DNA of 44,974 bases from assembly GCA_035276685.1 (NCBI GenBank), contig DATELK010000071.1, positions 1 to 44,974 on the forward strand. Direction: 5' to 3'. The position numbers were made by a program, and so were the translations under genes. Below the pieces are notes generated by a model, which saw only the letters and a program-made list of their open reading frames with translations, was not told the origin of the DNA and made no database searches. Positions 1 to 7,889 of the stretch are shown one piece after another. Each line of letters starts with the position of its first letter. The stretch's first letter is position 1. Source of the stretch: JACVRN01 sp035276685. Lineage in GTDB: Bacteria > Acidobacteriota > Blastocatellia > Pyrinomonadales > Pyrinomonadaceae.

Positions 1-461
1 TACCAGGGCGTGCCGTCTCTCGCCGTGCGGTCTGGGCCGAGCGTGCGAAGCTCTGTTAAATCTTCCACCGCCTGCTCCGAGAGAGAGACGCCGGGCCGTA
101 TGCCCGCATGCACTACCAGATGAGAGCCTAGGTCTAGCACGAGCGGCAGAGAATCAAGGTAAGCGGAGTATCTACCCTTATCGCTCTCAAGCTCCGCGAT
201 GGCTTGCTCGTGCGCTCGCTTGAGCGAGACATCTTCGCCCTTCCAGTATCGCAGGAGCCGCCGGTCGTGATTGCCGAGCACGGCCGAGAAGCGTTTGTCC
301 GAGATGAAAAGCTCAAGCACCTCGCGGTTCTTCTCTCCCTTGACTATGAGGTCGCCCACGGAGACGAGATGGTCTTCGCCGCCGAACCCGACAAGCTCAA
401 GCAACTCGCACAGCTCTTCGTAACAGCCGTGAATGTCTCCGACAACGATTGTGCGCCCCAT
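1..461 (-). CDS. Calcineurin-like (PPP/ApaH-type) metallophosphoesterase, C-terminus cut by window edge
   Basis: About 153 codons are visible and the frame is still open at base 1, so the C-terminus is missing. The start ATG at 461 is preceded by AAGGAGAG (472-480 on the complement). Family metal-binding motifs are present: GDIHG at residues 8-12, GDLIVKG at 36-42 (the position of GDxxDRG) and GNHD at 63-66, followed by a VVHAG motif near residue 118. This is the signature of di-metal phosphoesterases of the ApaH / Ser-Thr phosphatase group, which hydrolyse phosphoester or dinucleoside polyphosphate bonds in the cytoplasm. The GDxxxKG variant is more like ApaH-like phosphatases than classical PPP enzymes; the substrate cannot be told from sequence. 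It is divergent from the MerR-type regulator and shows no functional link to the injection system. Confidence 0.88.
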   Translation of the reverse strand, partial: MGRTIVVGDIHGCYEELCELLELVGFGGEDHLVSVGDLIVKGEKNREVLELFISDKRFSAVLGNHDRRLLRYWKGEDVSLKRAHEQAIAELESDKGRYSAYLDSLPLVLDLGSHLVVHAGIRPGVSLSEQAVEDLTELRTLGPDRTARDGTPW

Positions 462-494
462 AGTGATTTCGTCTCTCCTTCTCAGATAAGAGCG

Positions 495-524
495 ATTATA
501 TGAATCCTCACCCGCCCGGGTAAA
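495..524 (-). promoter_or_regulatory. Sigma70-like promoter for the phosphoesterase gene
   Basis: On the minus strand, TTTACC (524-519) and a perfect TATAAT (500-495) are separated by 18 bases. They lie 34 bp upstream of the ATG at 461, with the AAGGAGAG ribosome site between. The position and perfect -10 box make this the best promoter candidate for the leftward gene. Confidence 0.55.
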
Positions 525-550
525 CCGGCTTCAGGTATAAATTTTCCATC

Positions 551-585
551 AAATCGCTTGTGAACGCTTTGAACGATTTATATAA
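551..585. promoter_or_regulatory. Operator/promoter-like segment: inverted repeat enclosing a direct repeat
   Basis: AAATCG (551-556) and CGATTT (574-579) form an inverted repeat with a 17-base centre. Two copies of TGAACG lie in this interval (561-566 and 570-575, 9-base spacing), the second overlapping the right arm. The right arm runs into TATATA (579-584), with a TTGTGA hexamer 15 bases upstream of it (558-563). CarH/LitR regulators usually repress promoters next to their own gene, so an autoregulatory operator is plausible. The exact binding sequence of this protein is not known to me. Confidence 0.35.
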
Positions 586-611
586 GCGTGGCCTACTCGC
601 TTCAGCCTTAC

Positions 612-631
612 GCGGCTTTAAATAAAGCCGC
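612..631. promoter_or_regulatory. Perfect 8-bp inverted repeat upstream of the MerR-type gene
   Basis: GCGGCTTT (612-619) and AAAGCCGC (624-631) are perfect complements around a 4-base AAAT centre. No T-tract follows on either strand, so it is unlikely to be an intrinsic terminator. It sits between the TATATA-containing segment and the proximal promoter at 667-696, about 90 bases before the chosen start codon, and could be a dimeric operator or a leader hairpin. Confidence 0.4.
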
Positions 632-666
632 TATCCCATCAATTGTGCGGTTTGAGCGGATTCACT

Positions 667-696
667 TTGCAATCCATCGTTGCCCTTTGCTAGAAT
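667..696 (+). promoter_or_regulatory. Sigma70-like promoter for the MerR/B12 regulator
   Basis: TTGCAA (667-672) and TAGAAT (691-696) are spaced by 18 bases. Transcription would start near 703, about 20 bases before the ATG at 723. This short spacing supports 723 rather than the upstream in-frame GTG at 588 as the start, because the promoter would otherwise lie inside the coding region. Confidence 0.45.
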
Positions 697-722
697 TCCG
701 GGCCAGAGCAAAGCCATACCAG

Positions 723-1625
723 ATGACAAAAGTTCCGGGCAAAAATTTAACCAGCAAGGAGGCCGCGCGCGTGCTGGGCGTGAGCGAAGCGTCGGTCAAG
801 CGATGGGCAGACGGCGGCCTGTTGCCTACGGCCAAGACCGTAGGCGGGCACAGAAGGTTCAGGCCCGAAGACGTGGCCCTCTTCAAGCGCACGAGGCTGA
901 GCGAAGAGCGCGCCCTGGGTGTTCGAAGAGAGCTTATCACGCGTGCGGACGAGAAGCTGCGCGGGGCGGAAGCGAAGGGACTCACAACTAACGACGCTCT
1001 GATTGAGGAGACCTTTCGCGCGCTCCTAGGCGGTCGCGCAGAAGATGTCTCAGCGCTTGCGGTCAGTCTATACCTACGCGGGCGCACGGTCGCTTTTATA
1101 GCCGACGAAATCCTTTGCCCGCCCATGCGCCGCGTAGGCGAGCTGTGGCACAAAGGCGAGCTTTCGGTTGCCGAGGAGCATCTGGCGACGCTGACGGCCA
1201 TCAACGCGCTTCAGAATCTTCATGCGGTGATAGAAGCTTCAGCAGAAGCTTCTATGCTGGCGCTCTGTTGCAGCGTGGAGGAAGATTTTCACGAGTTCCC
1301 CGTGCGGCTCGCCGCGCTCGTGCTGGAATCCTGCGGGCTGGAAGTTTTGAACATAGGAGCCAGCACTCCTTTCTACGCTCTGACGGAAGCTATGGAGAGG
1401 TTTCAGCCGCGTCTGGTCTGCGTGGCCGCTACCATCCTGAACGGGTTGGACAGGGCTGCGCGCGAGTACGCGGAGTTTCACAGGGCGGCAGAGCGCAGAG
1501 GCGTGCGAGTGGTGCTGGGCGGCGCGGGCTTCGCAGACATAGAGGTGCGAAGGCGTCTTCAGGCAGACCTCTATGCGGAAAGCTTTCGACAGTTGGAAGA
1601 GTTCGCAGGCACACTCAGTCCCTAG
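723..1625 (+). CDS. MerR-HTH / cobalamin-binding transcriptional regulator (CarH/LitR-like)
   Basis: 300 aa from ATG 723. Residues 9-55 form a MerR-type helix-turn-helix (KEAARVLGVS, VKRWADGGLLP, GGHRRFRPED). Residues 85-175 match the four-helix cap of B12-binding proteins and carry the W-x9-EH motif (W142, E152, H153) that packs against the upper face of adenosylcobalamin in CarH. Residues 178-298 are a Rossmann-like B12 domain with D188-F-H190-E-F-P193. The candidate lower-ligand histidine is intact, but the usual glycine of DxHxxG is proline. Family members bind DNA in the dark and release it on light-induced cobalamin cleavage, typically controlling carotenoid or photoprotection genes; this mode here is inferred. 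An in-frame GTG at 588 would add 45 residues with no family resemblance. The stop shares the tetranucleotide CTAG (1622-1625) with the stop of the convergent gene. Confidence 0.88.
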   Translation: MTKVPGKNLTSKEAARVLGVSEASVKRWADGGLLPTAKTVGGHRRFRPEDVALFKRTRLSEERALGVRRELITRADEKLRGAEAKGLTTNDALIEETFRALLGGRAEDVSALAVSLYLRGRTVAFIADEILCPPMRRVGELWHKGELSVAEEHLATLTAINALQNLHAVIEASAEASMLALCCSVEEDFHEFPVRLAALVLESCGLEVLNIGASTPFYALTEAMERFQPRLVCVAATILNGLDRAAREYAEFHRAAERRGVRVVLGGAGFADIEVRRRLQADLYAESFRQLEEFAGTLSP

Positions 1626-3085
1626 GGCGTGTAAGAGGCCGAGATATCGCCGGAGGAGAAGCCCTTCACTTCAACCGTGACCTTCGTAATTGTCATGTAA
1701 TCCGGCAGCACACTACGGCTCACGCTGAATTGCACCTGCCCGGGATTGCTCACTGACGTATTGTAGACCGTTATATTCGAAAAGGTTCCAGGAAACCCAC
1801 TCATCTTGAAGAAGATGGTGAAGAGGACGGTGTAGCTTCCCGGATTCGCATAGAAGCTACAGTAGATGTTCTCCTTGTCCATCCAGACCTTCAGGTTGAC
1901 AGCTTGGACGGGAACGGTGAGCGTCTGGCTGACGGACTGCGGATAGCCGTTGGCCCCGAGCGTAAAGGTGGACGACGTATTGACGGGTACAGTCGCGCTC
2001 GTGCCCGTCACCACGTCGCCGTCTAATAAGACCTGGCTGGCCGATTGCACGTCCCATAAAAGCGTCACCGGCACCGCGTTATTCTTGCCGTAGACGACCG
2101 GCGGGTTCGCCATGAAGCTGTTTATCGTGACGTGATTGACTGTGACTTTGATTGAAGAGGTGACGGGGCCTCCCTGTCCCAGAGCCTGAAGCGTGTAGTT
2201 GTCCGTCTCATCTACCTCAACCGTTGCGCTGTTGCCCTCCACGTTCTCTCCGTTGAGCTGCACCTGAGTCGCGTTCGACACGTCCCAGGTGAAAGTCACT
2301 TCGTCGCCGGGCATGTTTACAGACGTGGCGCTCGCATTGAAGCTGTTTATTTTGACGGGCGGAATGGCAACGGACACCGGAACCCATCTCTGAAAGATAA
2401 GAGGCTCGTCCTGTCCGGATATTGTGACCGTGACTATCAGATAAAAGACGGTGGAGGCCTGTAGATTTTGTATCGTGTAGCTGCCGGTCGAAGGCAGGGG
2501 CTGGCCGTTGGCCGTCCTGGTGATGGTCACGGTCTTGCTGCTTGCGTCCAGATATTGCAGCTCGTAGGTCGCGCCGCCCGAGCCGTTCCAAGAGAGCGTT
2601 GTGCTCTGTCCCTGTTGGACTGTTAAAGGGTTGGCTATGAGGGGGCCTACGTTGAACTGGGCCGGGAACTTCGCCAGAGGATAATCGAGCGAGCCGACGC
2701 CGCTCGTGGTCGTCTCTATAATAGTCATCTCGGTCGTGCCGGGCTCCTGGTTGACAGTAATATTTGAGATGACGAAGGCGAGTCCGTCCGGGCCTATCTC
2801 TCCGTCCTGTTGTGTGGCGGGCGTGGCGGTAAAGCTTGAGCCGTCCTGCGTTATGTTCCAGCCCGTGGGAGCGGACGTTTCTATCCCTGTCGGGTCGGCG
2901 AAAAGGTCTCTGGCGTTTGTGCCCTGAAGAAAGCTGAACTTGATGCTCTTGCAGTTGACGTAGCTGCCTCCGGAGTTCGAGACCACAATCATGATAGTCA
3001 CTAACGAAGGGTTACCCGTCTGCGGACTCACCTCAATCGGGTCCTGGTTAGCGGAAACCGCGTAGCTCAGAACTGCGTTGGCCAT
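1622..3085 (-). CDS. Array paralog 7: N-module plus Ig-like domains and beta tip
   Basis: 487 aa, last gene of the cassette. Residues 1-143 are the shared N-module (IVVSN at 33-37, the invariant Cys45, GTNARD at 55-60, SAPTGW at 71-76). Residues 144-240 form the shared beta-sandwich (STTLSW, GATYELQY, GSYTI, FYLIV, GQDEPL). Two further Ig-like repeats (about 244-316 and 319-394) have the FTWDVSNATQVQLNG and LLWDVQSASQVLLDG cores. Residues 395-487 form a beta-rich tip resembling the tip of the second half of the 850-aa paralog. There is no signal peptide or membrane segment. The AAGGGAGAG ribosome site fits ATG 3085. It follows its upstream paralog by 36 bp and overlaps the convergent regulator gene by 4 bp, with no terminator visible. 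An adhesin or fibre subunit is inferred from architecture. Confidence 0.75.
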   Translation of the reverse strand: MANAVLSYAVSANQDPIEVSPQTGNPSLVTIMIVVSNSGGSYVNCKSIKFSFLQGTNARDLFADPTGIETSAPTGWNITQDGSSFTATPATQQDGEIGPDGLAFVISNITVNQEPGTTEMTIIETTTSGVGSLDYPLAKFPAQFNVGPLIANPLTVQQGQSTTLSWNGSGGATYELQYLDASSKTVTITRTANGQPLPSTGSYTIQNLQASTVFYLIVTVTISGQDEPLIFQRWVPVSVAIPPVKINSFNASATSVNMPGDEVTFTWDVSNATQVQLNGENVEGNSATVEVDETDNYTLQALGQGGPVTSSIKVTVNHVTINSFMANPPVVYGKNNAVPVTLLWDVQSASQVLLDGDVVTGTSATVPVNTSSTFTLGANGYPQSVSQTLTVPVQAVNLKVWMDKENIYCSFYANPGSYTVLFTIFFKMSGFPGTFSNITVYNTSVSNPGQVQFSVSRSVLPDYMTITKVTVEVKGFSSGDISASYTP

Positions 3086-3121
3086 CTCAAAATCTCTCCC
3101 TTCAAGTTGTGAAACGCCTGC

Positions 3122-4606
3122 TTACTGCTGAGGCAGACCTGCGAAAATCAGGTAAAGGACGGCGGCATTCTTGGGCCGTGTCTCGGCTCCGCCCTCCGTA
3201 GAGCTGGGTTGCGTGTGAAGGCCGTTAGTGGTTTTCGTGCCGACTATATAACCGTCGCCCCCTATGTCTTCATTCCAGAACCAAGGCGTCTGTGTTGTGT
3301 TATGGCTATGCTGTCCGAAGGTATCGGCCTGCACAGAGAGGATGGCGCGGTTCGGCCCGTCGGGGTCTATCTTGCCGGACTTGTCCAGCCCGCGCAGGAA
3401 ATAGCCTGCGAGGTTAGGCAGCGTGTTGGAGTTGCCGAGCGCCGCGTAAAGGTCTGGATACTGATCCTGATTGAAGGCGGAGCCGTCGCAGGTGAGCCAG
3501 CCGGGAGGCAGACTGTTGGAGTTGCCTGCGTAGCTGATGACGGTGCCTACGGGCACCATCTGGTTAATCACCGCCGTCACCTGTGACGTGGGCGCGTCTT
3601 TCTCGTGTCGCGGACTATTATCTTCTTTCATCTCTGTCCTCGTCTCCTTAGGGCTCTGCCCGAAGGCCGTTAACGTGTAGATAGTCTCTAGCTGTGTAGG
3701 GAATACGGTGTAAGAGGTGGCGCTGTTGGGAATCGGTAGAACCCTTTCATTCCCGCCCTCTCCGTCGTTCGCGGTAATCTGGAAAGAGCCTATGACGTTC
3801 CAGCTCAAGGTGAACGAGAGCAGCTGGCCCGGCGTGATTGGATTCGGCGTGATGCTGAAGGAGTTAATCGCGGGCTGGGGCGCGCTGACCGTCACTATGC
3901 ACTGGCGCTCAACCGTCAGCGGCTCATCCTGCCCCTCGACCTTCACCGTTACAACCAGATTGAAGGTCATGACAGGCGTCACCTGTAGATTGTCTACCCT
4001 GTAGCTGCCTGTCGGGGGCAGCGGAGGGTCGCCTGTCTCAGGGACAGTCACCGTGCCGCCTTCGTCATCCGGGTATTGCAGCGTGTAGGTCGCGCCGCCC
4101 GTGCCGCTCCAGAAAAGCGTGGTGCTTCCGCCCTGCTTTACAAACAGCGGGTCGGCAGTGAGCGGCCCCACCTCGAACTGCTGCGGGAACTTCTGCAAAG
4201 GATATTCTATTGTTGTCGTGCCGTTGGAAGTCGTCTGCACGATTATCATCTTGGTCGTGCCGGGCTGGTCGTTGACCGTGATGCTTGAGATGGTGAAGAC
4301 GACGCCGTCTGCTCCTATCTCTCCGTCCTCTTGGCTGGCGGGCTTGGCGGTAAAACTGGAGCCCTGCTGCGTCAGGTTCCAGCCCGTAGGAGCGGACGTG
4401 CTTATGCCTGTCGAGTCGGAGAAGAGGTCTCTGGCATTCGTGCCCTGAAGAAAACTGAACTCTATGCTCTGGCACTCGACCGACTGGCCCGTGTTGTTCG
4501 AGACCACTATGACGAGCGTCAGAAGGGACGCTGCGCCCTCAGAGGGGCTGGCCTGTATAGGATCCTGGTTAGCGTTTACAGCGTAGCTCAGAGGGTTATT
4601 GCTCAT
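3122..4606 (-). CDS. Array paralog 6: N-module, Ig-like domains, phage tail-collar tip
   Basis: 494 aa. Residues 1-143 are the shared N-module (Cys45, GTNARD 55-60) and 145-240 the shared sandwich. An Ig-like domain at 245-318 is followed by a charged linker (about 319-340, rich in K/E/D/R). Residues 350-494 are a tail-collar domain: the VPVGTVISYAG and PPGWLTCDGS cores, LPNLAGYFLRG, an HSH motif (433-435) and the closing ETRPKNAAVLYLIFAG. Tail-collar domains occur at the receptor-binding end of phage short tail fibres (T4 gp12 type) and in microcystin-dependent-protein-like adhesins, where HxH motifs can hold metal ions. A target-recognition role is inferred. The ATG at 4606 has no clear Shine-Dalgarno sequence and was chosen by alignment with the paralogs. 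It differs from the next two collar proteins in its linker and HxH context, so it is the more diverged member. Confidence 0.78.
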   Translation of the reverse strand: MSNNPLSYAVNANQDPIQASPSEGAASLLTLVIVVSNNTGQSVECQSIEFSFLQGTNARDLFSDSTGISTSAPTGWNLTQQGSSFTAKPASQEDGEIGADGVVFTISSITVNDQPGTTKMIIVQTTSNGTTTIEYPLQKFPQQFEVGPLTADPLFVKQGGSTTLFWSGTGGATYTLQYPDDEGGTVTVPETGDPPLPPTGSYRVDNLQVTPVMTFNLVVTVKVEGQDEPLTVERQCIVTVSAPQPAINSFSITPNPITPGQLLSFTLSWNVIGSFQITANDGEGGNERVLPIPNSATSYTVFPTQLETIYTLTAFGQSPKETRTEMKEDNSPRHEKDAPTSQVTAVINQMVPVGTVISYAGNSNSLPPGWLTCDGSAFNQDQYPDLYAALGNSNTLPNLAGYFLRGLDKSGKIDPDGPNRAILSVQADTFGQHSHNTTQTPWFWNEDIGGDGYIVGTKTTNGLHTQPSSTEGGAETRPKNAAVLYLIFAGLPQQ

Positions 4607-4664
4607 CGTTTAATTTCAGATGTGTTAGTCACACCGCGCCTGTTTAACTTTCTGGTAAGGGCAT

Positions 4665-6188
4665 TTAGTCCTGCGGAGTCCCGGCATAGATTAGATAGTA
4701 GACGTAGACGTTCACGGGCCGCGTCTCGGCTCCGCCGCCGTCGTTGTTGGTCGTGGGCTCTGTGCCAGCATTGGAGTTAATAGCACTGTTCAGAGCAAGC
4801 TGCACCGCTATGTCGGCACCGCTTGAGCCAATCAGCTCAAAATTCTTATCCCAGTGGTGCGTGTGGTTAAGAAGCTGGTGTATCTGACGGCTGCCGACAA
4901 CGGGGCCTACCTGCGTCCGGTTCCCAGGTATGGGACTCATGCGCGCATGGTTATCCGGGTCACCCACGCCATCAGGGTCTACGCCGCGCAGGAACATTCC
5001 GCGCAGGTCTGGCAGCATCACGTTACCGGTTGTCTTGGGCGTGCCGTAGGTCGTACCCAACAGGGCCGCGAGCTTAGGGTAAGCCTTGCCGGAGGCCTCC
5101 GCGCCGTTGCAGATGAGCCAGCCCGCCGGAACCTTTTCAGCCGGCCCAACGAAGGCTACTACGGTGCCCACCACACCGGCCGGAACCAGGGTCACGTTGA
5201 CCGAAGACTGCTGCTGCTTGCCTGTTTTACTCTCTATCGTCATCACGTACTCCGTTTCATTCTCAATCTGAAAAATCTTTTTAGAAGTCTCGCTCCAGGG
5301 GATGTCTATGACGTGTGTGCCCTCGCTGTCTCGCATGGTCAACTGGAAGTTTATGTAGTTGTCTATCTTCCATTCGAGCAGGAACTCGTCCGAATAGATG
5401 ACGCAGTCGGAAGCCGTGTAGCCCCGCGGCCTGAAGTATTCGATAACGGGCGGAAGCGGCTTGGCGATGACAGGGAAGACCCGCATAGCCTTAATCGGCT
5501 GGTCTTGTCCCGGCACGACCATTGTCACTATCAGATAAAAGAAGGTCGTGTCCCGCTCTATGTCCTCAACCGTATAGCTTCCCGTGGATGGAAGCGGCTG
5601 GTCAGGGTCGCCGCGTACGTGCGTGATGGTGACGGTGTTGTCGTCCTTGTCGAGATATTCCAGTGTATAGGTAGCGCCGCTCGTGCCGCTCCACGAAAGA
5701 GTCGTGCTATCGCCCGGATTGATGACCTGTGGCTCTGCCGTGAAATTGCTCACCTTGAACTGTTCAGGGAACTTGGCCAGAGCATAATCGAGCGTTCCCA
5801 GGTGCGAGGCCGTCTCTTCCGTGATAGACAGGTGGGTAGTGCCGGGCTCTGTGTTGACAGGGATGTTTGAGATTATGAAGGTCAGACTCGCGGGCCCTAT
5901 GTCGCCATCCTTTGCCGTGACGGGCTTAGCGGTAAAAATGGAGCCGCTCTGCGTCAGCTTCCAGCCCGTAGGAGCAGAGGTTTCTATGCCTGTAGAATCC
6001 GCGAAGAAATCTCTCGCATTCGTGCCCTTAAGGAAGCTGAACCTGATGCTCTTGCAGTTGACGAGGTGGCCTTTCGGGTTTGAGACGACAATCTGGAGCA
6101 TGGCAGGCGGAGCGTCGCCCGTTTTTGGACTGGCCTGTAAAGGATTAGGCGTGGTGTAAATGGCGTAGCTCAGAAGCGTCTCACTCAT
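4665..6188 (-). CDS. Array paralog 5: N-module, Ig-like domains, phage tail-collar tip
   Basis: 507 aa. The shared N-module is at 1-143 (Cys45), the shared sandwich at 148-245, and an Ig-like domain at about 247-334. The tail-collar domain spans 338-507 with VVGTVVAFVG, PAGWLICNG, LPDLRGMFLRGVD, an NHTHHW motif (441-446) and the closing ETRPVNVYVYYLIYAG. It is the closest relative of the 518-aa neighbour. They share long near-identical DNA stretches in the sandwich (about 5600-5650 against 7250-7300) and in the last 45 bases of the collar, and differ by single-codon insertions such as an extra Phe at about 216-217. This is a recent tandem duplicate. GAGGAAAC precedes ATG 6188 by about 10 bases. 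No signal peptide is present, consistent with assembly on a cytoplasmic particle. Receptor-binding fibre is inferred. Confidence 0.78.
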   Translation of the reverse strand: MSETLLSYAIYTTPNPLQASPKTGDAPPAMLQIVVSNPKGHLVNCKSIRFSFLKGTNARDFFADSTGIETSAPTGWKLTQSGSIFTAKPVTAKDGDIGPASLTFIISNIPVNTEPGTTHLSITEETASHLGTLDYALAKFPEQFKVSNFTAEPQVINPGDSTTLSWSGTSGATYTLEYLDKDDNTVTITHVRGDPDQPLPSTGSYTVEDIERDTTFFYLIVTMVVPGQDQPIKAMRVFPVIAKPLPPVIEYFRPRGYTASDCVIYSDEFLLEWKIDNYINFQLTMRDSEGTHVIDIPWSETSKKIFQIENETEYVMTIESKTGKQQQSSVNVTLVPAGVVGTVVAFVGPAEKVPAGWLICNGAEASGKAYPKLAALLGTTYGTPKTTGNVMLPDLRGMFLRGVDPDGVGDPDNHARMSPIPGNRTQVGPVVGSRQIHQLLNHTHHWDKNFELIGSSGADIAVQLALNSAINSNAGTEPTTNNDGGGAETRPVNVYVYYLIYAGTPQD

Positions 6189-6278
6189 GGTTAAAGTTTC
6201 CTCAGAGGGATTGGCTGCCCGTTAAACTTCCCGGCGACAGCATTTGTCACGGTCTGTGCGCGCGTTTGTGCCTCTCTA

Positions 6279-7835
6279 TTATTTCGGCGGGTCTGGTTGC
6301 GGCTGTCCCTGCTGCGGAGACTGAGGGATGCCGCCGTAGATTAGATAGTAGACGTAGACGTTCACGGGCCGCGTCTCGCTTCCGCCGCCGTCGTTGAGCG
6401 TTGTCGGCTGCGTGCCCGCGTCCGGGTCTTTGTTACTGTTCAAGGCAAGCTGCACTGCTATGTCATTGCCGCCGTCGCCAATCTCCTGAAAATTCTTGTC
6501 CCAGTGATGCGTGTGATTCAGCAGTTGATGCCACTGGCGGCTGCCCACGAGCGGCCCCACCACGCTTGAGCTTCCTGATACGGGACTGGTGCGGGATTTG
6601 AAGTCCGGGTCGACTGCGCCCGCGGAGTCCACGCCGCGCAGGAAGACGCCGTTCAGGTTAGGCAGCACCACGTTGCCCGCAGTCTGAGGCGTGCCGTAGG
6701 TCGTGCCCAACAGGGCCAAGAGCTGCGGGTAAGTCGTGCCAGAGACCTCCTGCCCGTTGCAGTTGAGCCAGCCCGCCGAAAGATTATTAACGGCCCCTAC
6801 GAAAGATACTATGGTGCCCACGAGCACGGGCGGAATCAAGGTTACGTTGACTGTAGACTGCTGCTGTTGGTCTGACTTATTCTGTATCGTCATCACGTAC
6901 TCCGTTTCATTCTGGGTCTGTGTAATCTTTGTCGAAGTGGATTTCCATGGGACTTCTATGACGCGCGTGCCCGTAACGTCGCTGGCCGTCAACTGCATGG
7001 CCGTGGCATTGTCTATCTTCCATTCGAGCACGAAATGGTCTGCGTAGATGACGCAGTCAGAGGACGTGCAGCCCTGCGGCCTGAAGTATTCGATAACGGG
7101 CGGAAGCGGCGCGACGATAACGGAAAAGAAGCGCGTCGCTTTAAGCGGCTCGTCCTGTCCGGGCACGACCATCGTCACTATCAGATAAAAGGTCGTGTCC
7201 CGCTCCACGTCATCAATCGTGTAGCTGCCCGTGGAGGGAAGCGGCTGGTCAAGGTCGCCGCGTACGTGCGTGATGGTGACGGTGTTGTCGTCCTTGTCAA
7301 GATATTGCAGCTTGTAGGTCGCCCCGCTCGTGCCGCTCCACGAGAGCGTAGTGCTCTGGCCGGAGCTAATGGTCGGAGGGTCTGCCGTGAGGCTGCCGAC
7401 CTCAAACTCCCTCGGAAACTTCGCCAGAGGGTACTTGAGCTGTCCGGTATTGGAAGCGGTTACTTCCGCAATTCTCATCTCGGTCGTGCCGGGCTGCTGG
7501 TTCACCTTGATGCTGGAGATGGTGAAGGTGACGCCGTCGGGGCCTATCTGGCTGTCGTGGGGCGTCTTTGGCGTCGCGGTAAAAATAGCGCCCTGCTGCG
7601 TCAGGCTCCATCCCGTGGGAGCGGACGTGCTGATGCCAGTAGCGTCCGCGAAGAAGTCTCTCGCGTTCGTGCCTTCCATAAAGATGAAGCTGATGCTCTT
7701 GCAGGTAATCATCTTGCCGGTGTCGTTCGAGACGACAATCGTGAGCGCGGCCAGAGAGGGCGAGCCAGTCTTATGGCTGACCTGTATAGGGTCGGGGTGT
7801 GGTCTAACGATGTAGCTTAAAAGTGCATTACTCAA
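6279..7835 (-). CDS. Array paralog 4: N-module, Ig-like domains, phage tail-collar tip, TTG start
   Basis: 518 aa. The start is TTG at 7835, chosen because TAAGGAG lies about 11 bases upstream and the first residues align with MSN-LSY of the paralogs. The N-module is at 1-143 (Cys45), the shared sandwich at 148-243, an Ig-like domain at 245-333, and the tail-collar domain at 337-505 with LPNLNGVFLRGVD, NHTHHW (440-445) and SETRPVNVYVYYLIYGG. A Pro/Gln-rich tail ends the protein (506-518). It is a near duplicate of the 507-aa gene downstream; residues in the loops before and after the HTHH motif differ most, the part expected to face a receptor if the collar analogy holds. A metal-binding role for the His cluster is inferred. 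Confidence 0.78.
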   Translation of the reverse strand: MSNALLSYIVRPHPDPIQVSHKTGSPSLAALTIVVSNDTGKMITCKSISFIFMEGTNARDFFADATGISTSAPTGWSLTQQGAIFTATPKTPHDSQIGPDGVTFTISSIKVNQQPGTTEMRIAEVTASNTGQLKYPLAKFPREFEVGSLTADPPTISSGQSTTLSWSGTSGATYKLQYLDKDDNTVTITHVRGDLDQPLPSTGSYTIDDVERDTTFYLIVTMVVPGQDEPLKATRFFSVIVAPLPPVIEYFRPQGCTSSDCVIYADHFVLEWKIDNATAMQLTASDVTGTRVIEVPWKSTSTKITQTQNETEYVMTIQNKSDQQQQSTVNVTLIPPVLVGTIVSFVGAVNNLSAGWLNCNGQEVSGTTYPQLLALLGTTYGTPQTAGNVVLPNLNGVFLRGVDSAGAVDPDFKSRTSPVSGSSSVVGPLVGSRQWHQLLNHTHHWDKNFQEIGDGGNDIAVQLALNSNKDPDAGTQPTTLNDGGGSETRPVNVYVYYLIYGGIPQSPQQGQPQPDPPK

Positions 7836-7889
7836 CTTTTTTAGGCTCCTTACAAAAGGGCTGAAAGATAGGCCTCGCTCTCTCGCGGC

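Noticed and set aside
588..722. In-frame GTG start giving a 345-aa regulator
   Set aside because: The added 45 residues look like non-family sequence and cover a hairpin and a promoter; the MerR domain begins right after ATG 723.
1231..1254. Perfect 10-bp inverted repeat TAGAAGCTTC-AGCA-GAAGCTTCTA
   Set aside because: It lies inside the regulator coding region, where the repeated residues EAS-A-EAS with the same codons produce two self-complementary GAAGCTTC words; no T-tract follows.
4854..5870. Long open frame on the plus strand (338 codons) opposite the 507-aa gene
   Set aside because: It is antisense to a clear family member, has an Arg/Val-rich composition typical of a shadow frame and resembles no domain. 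The same holds for 7035-7820, 21547-22641 and 32456-33232.
6189..6278. Internal promoter in the 90-bp gap of the array (GTGACA with TTTAAC)
   Set aside because: Both hexamers are weak and the gap is ordinary for the operon; nothing convincing was seen in the other short gaps.
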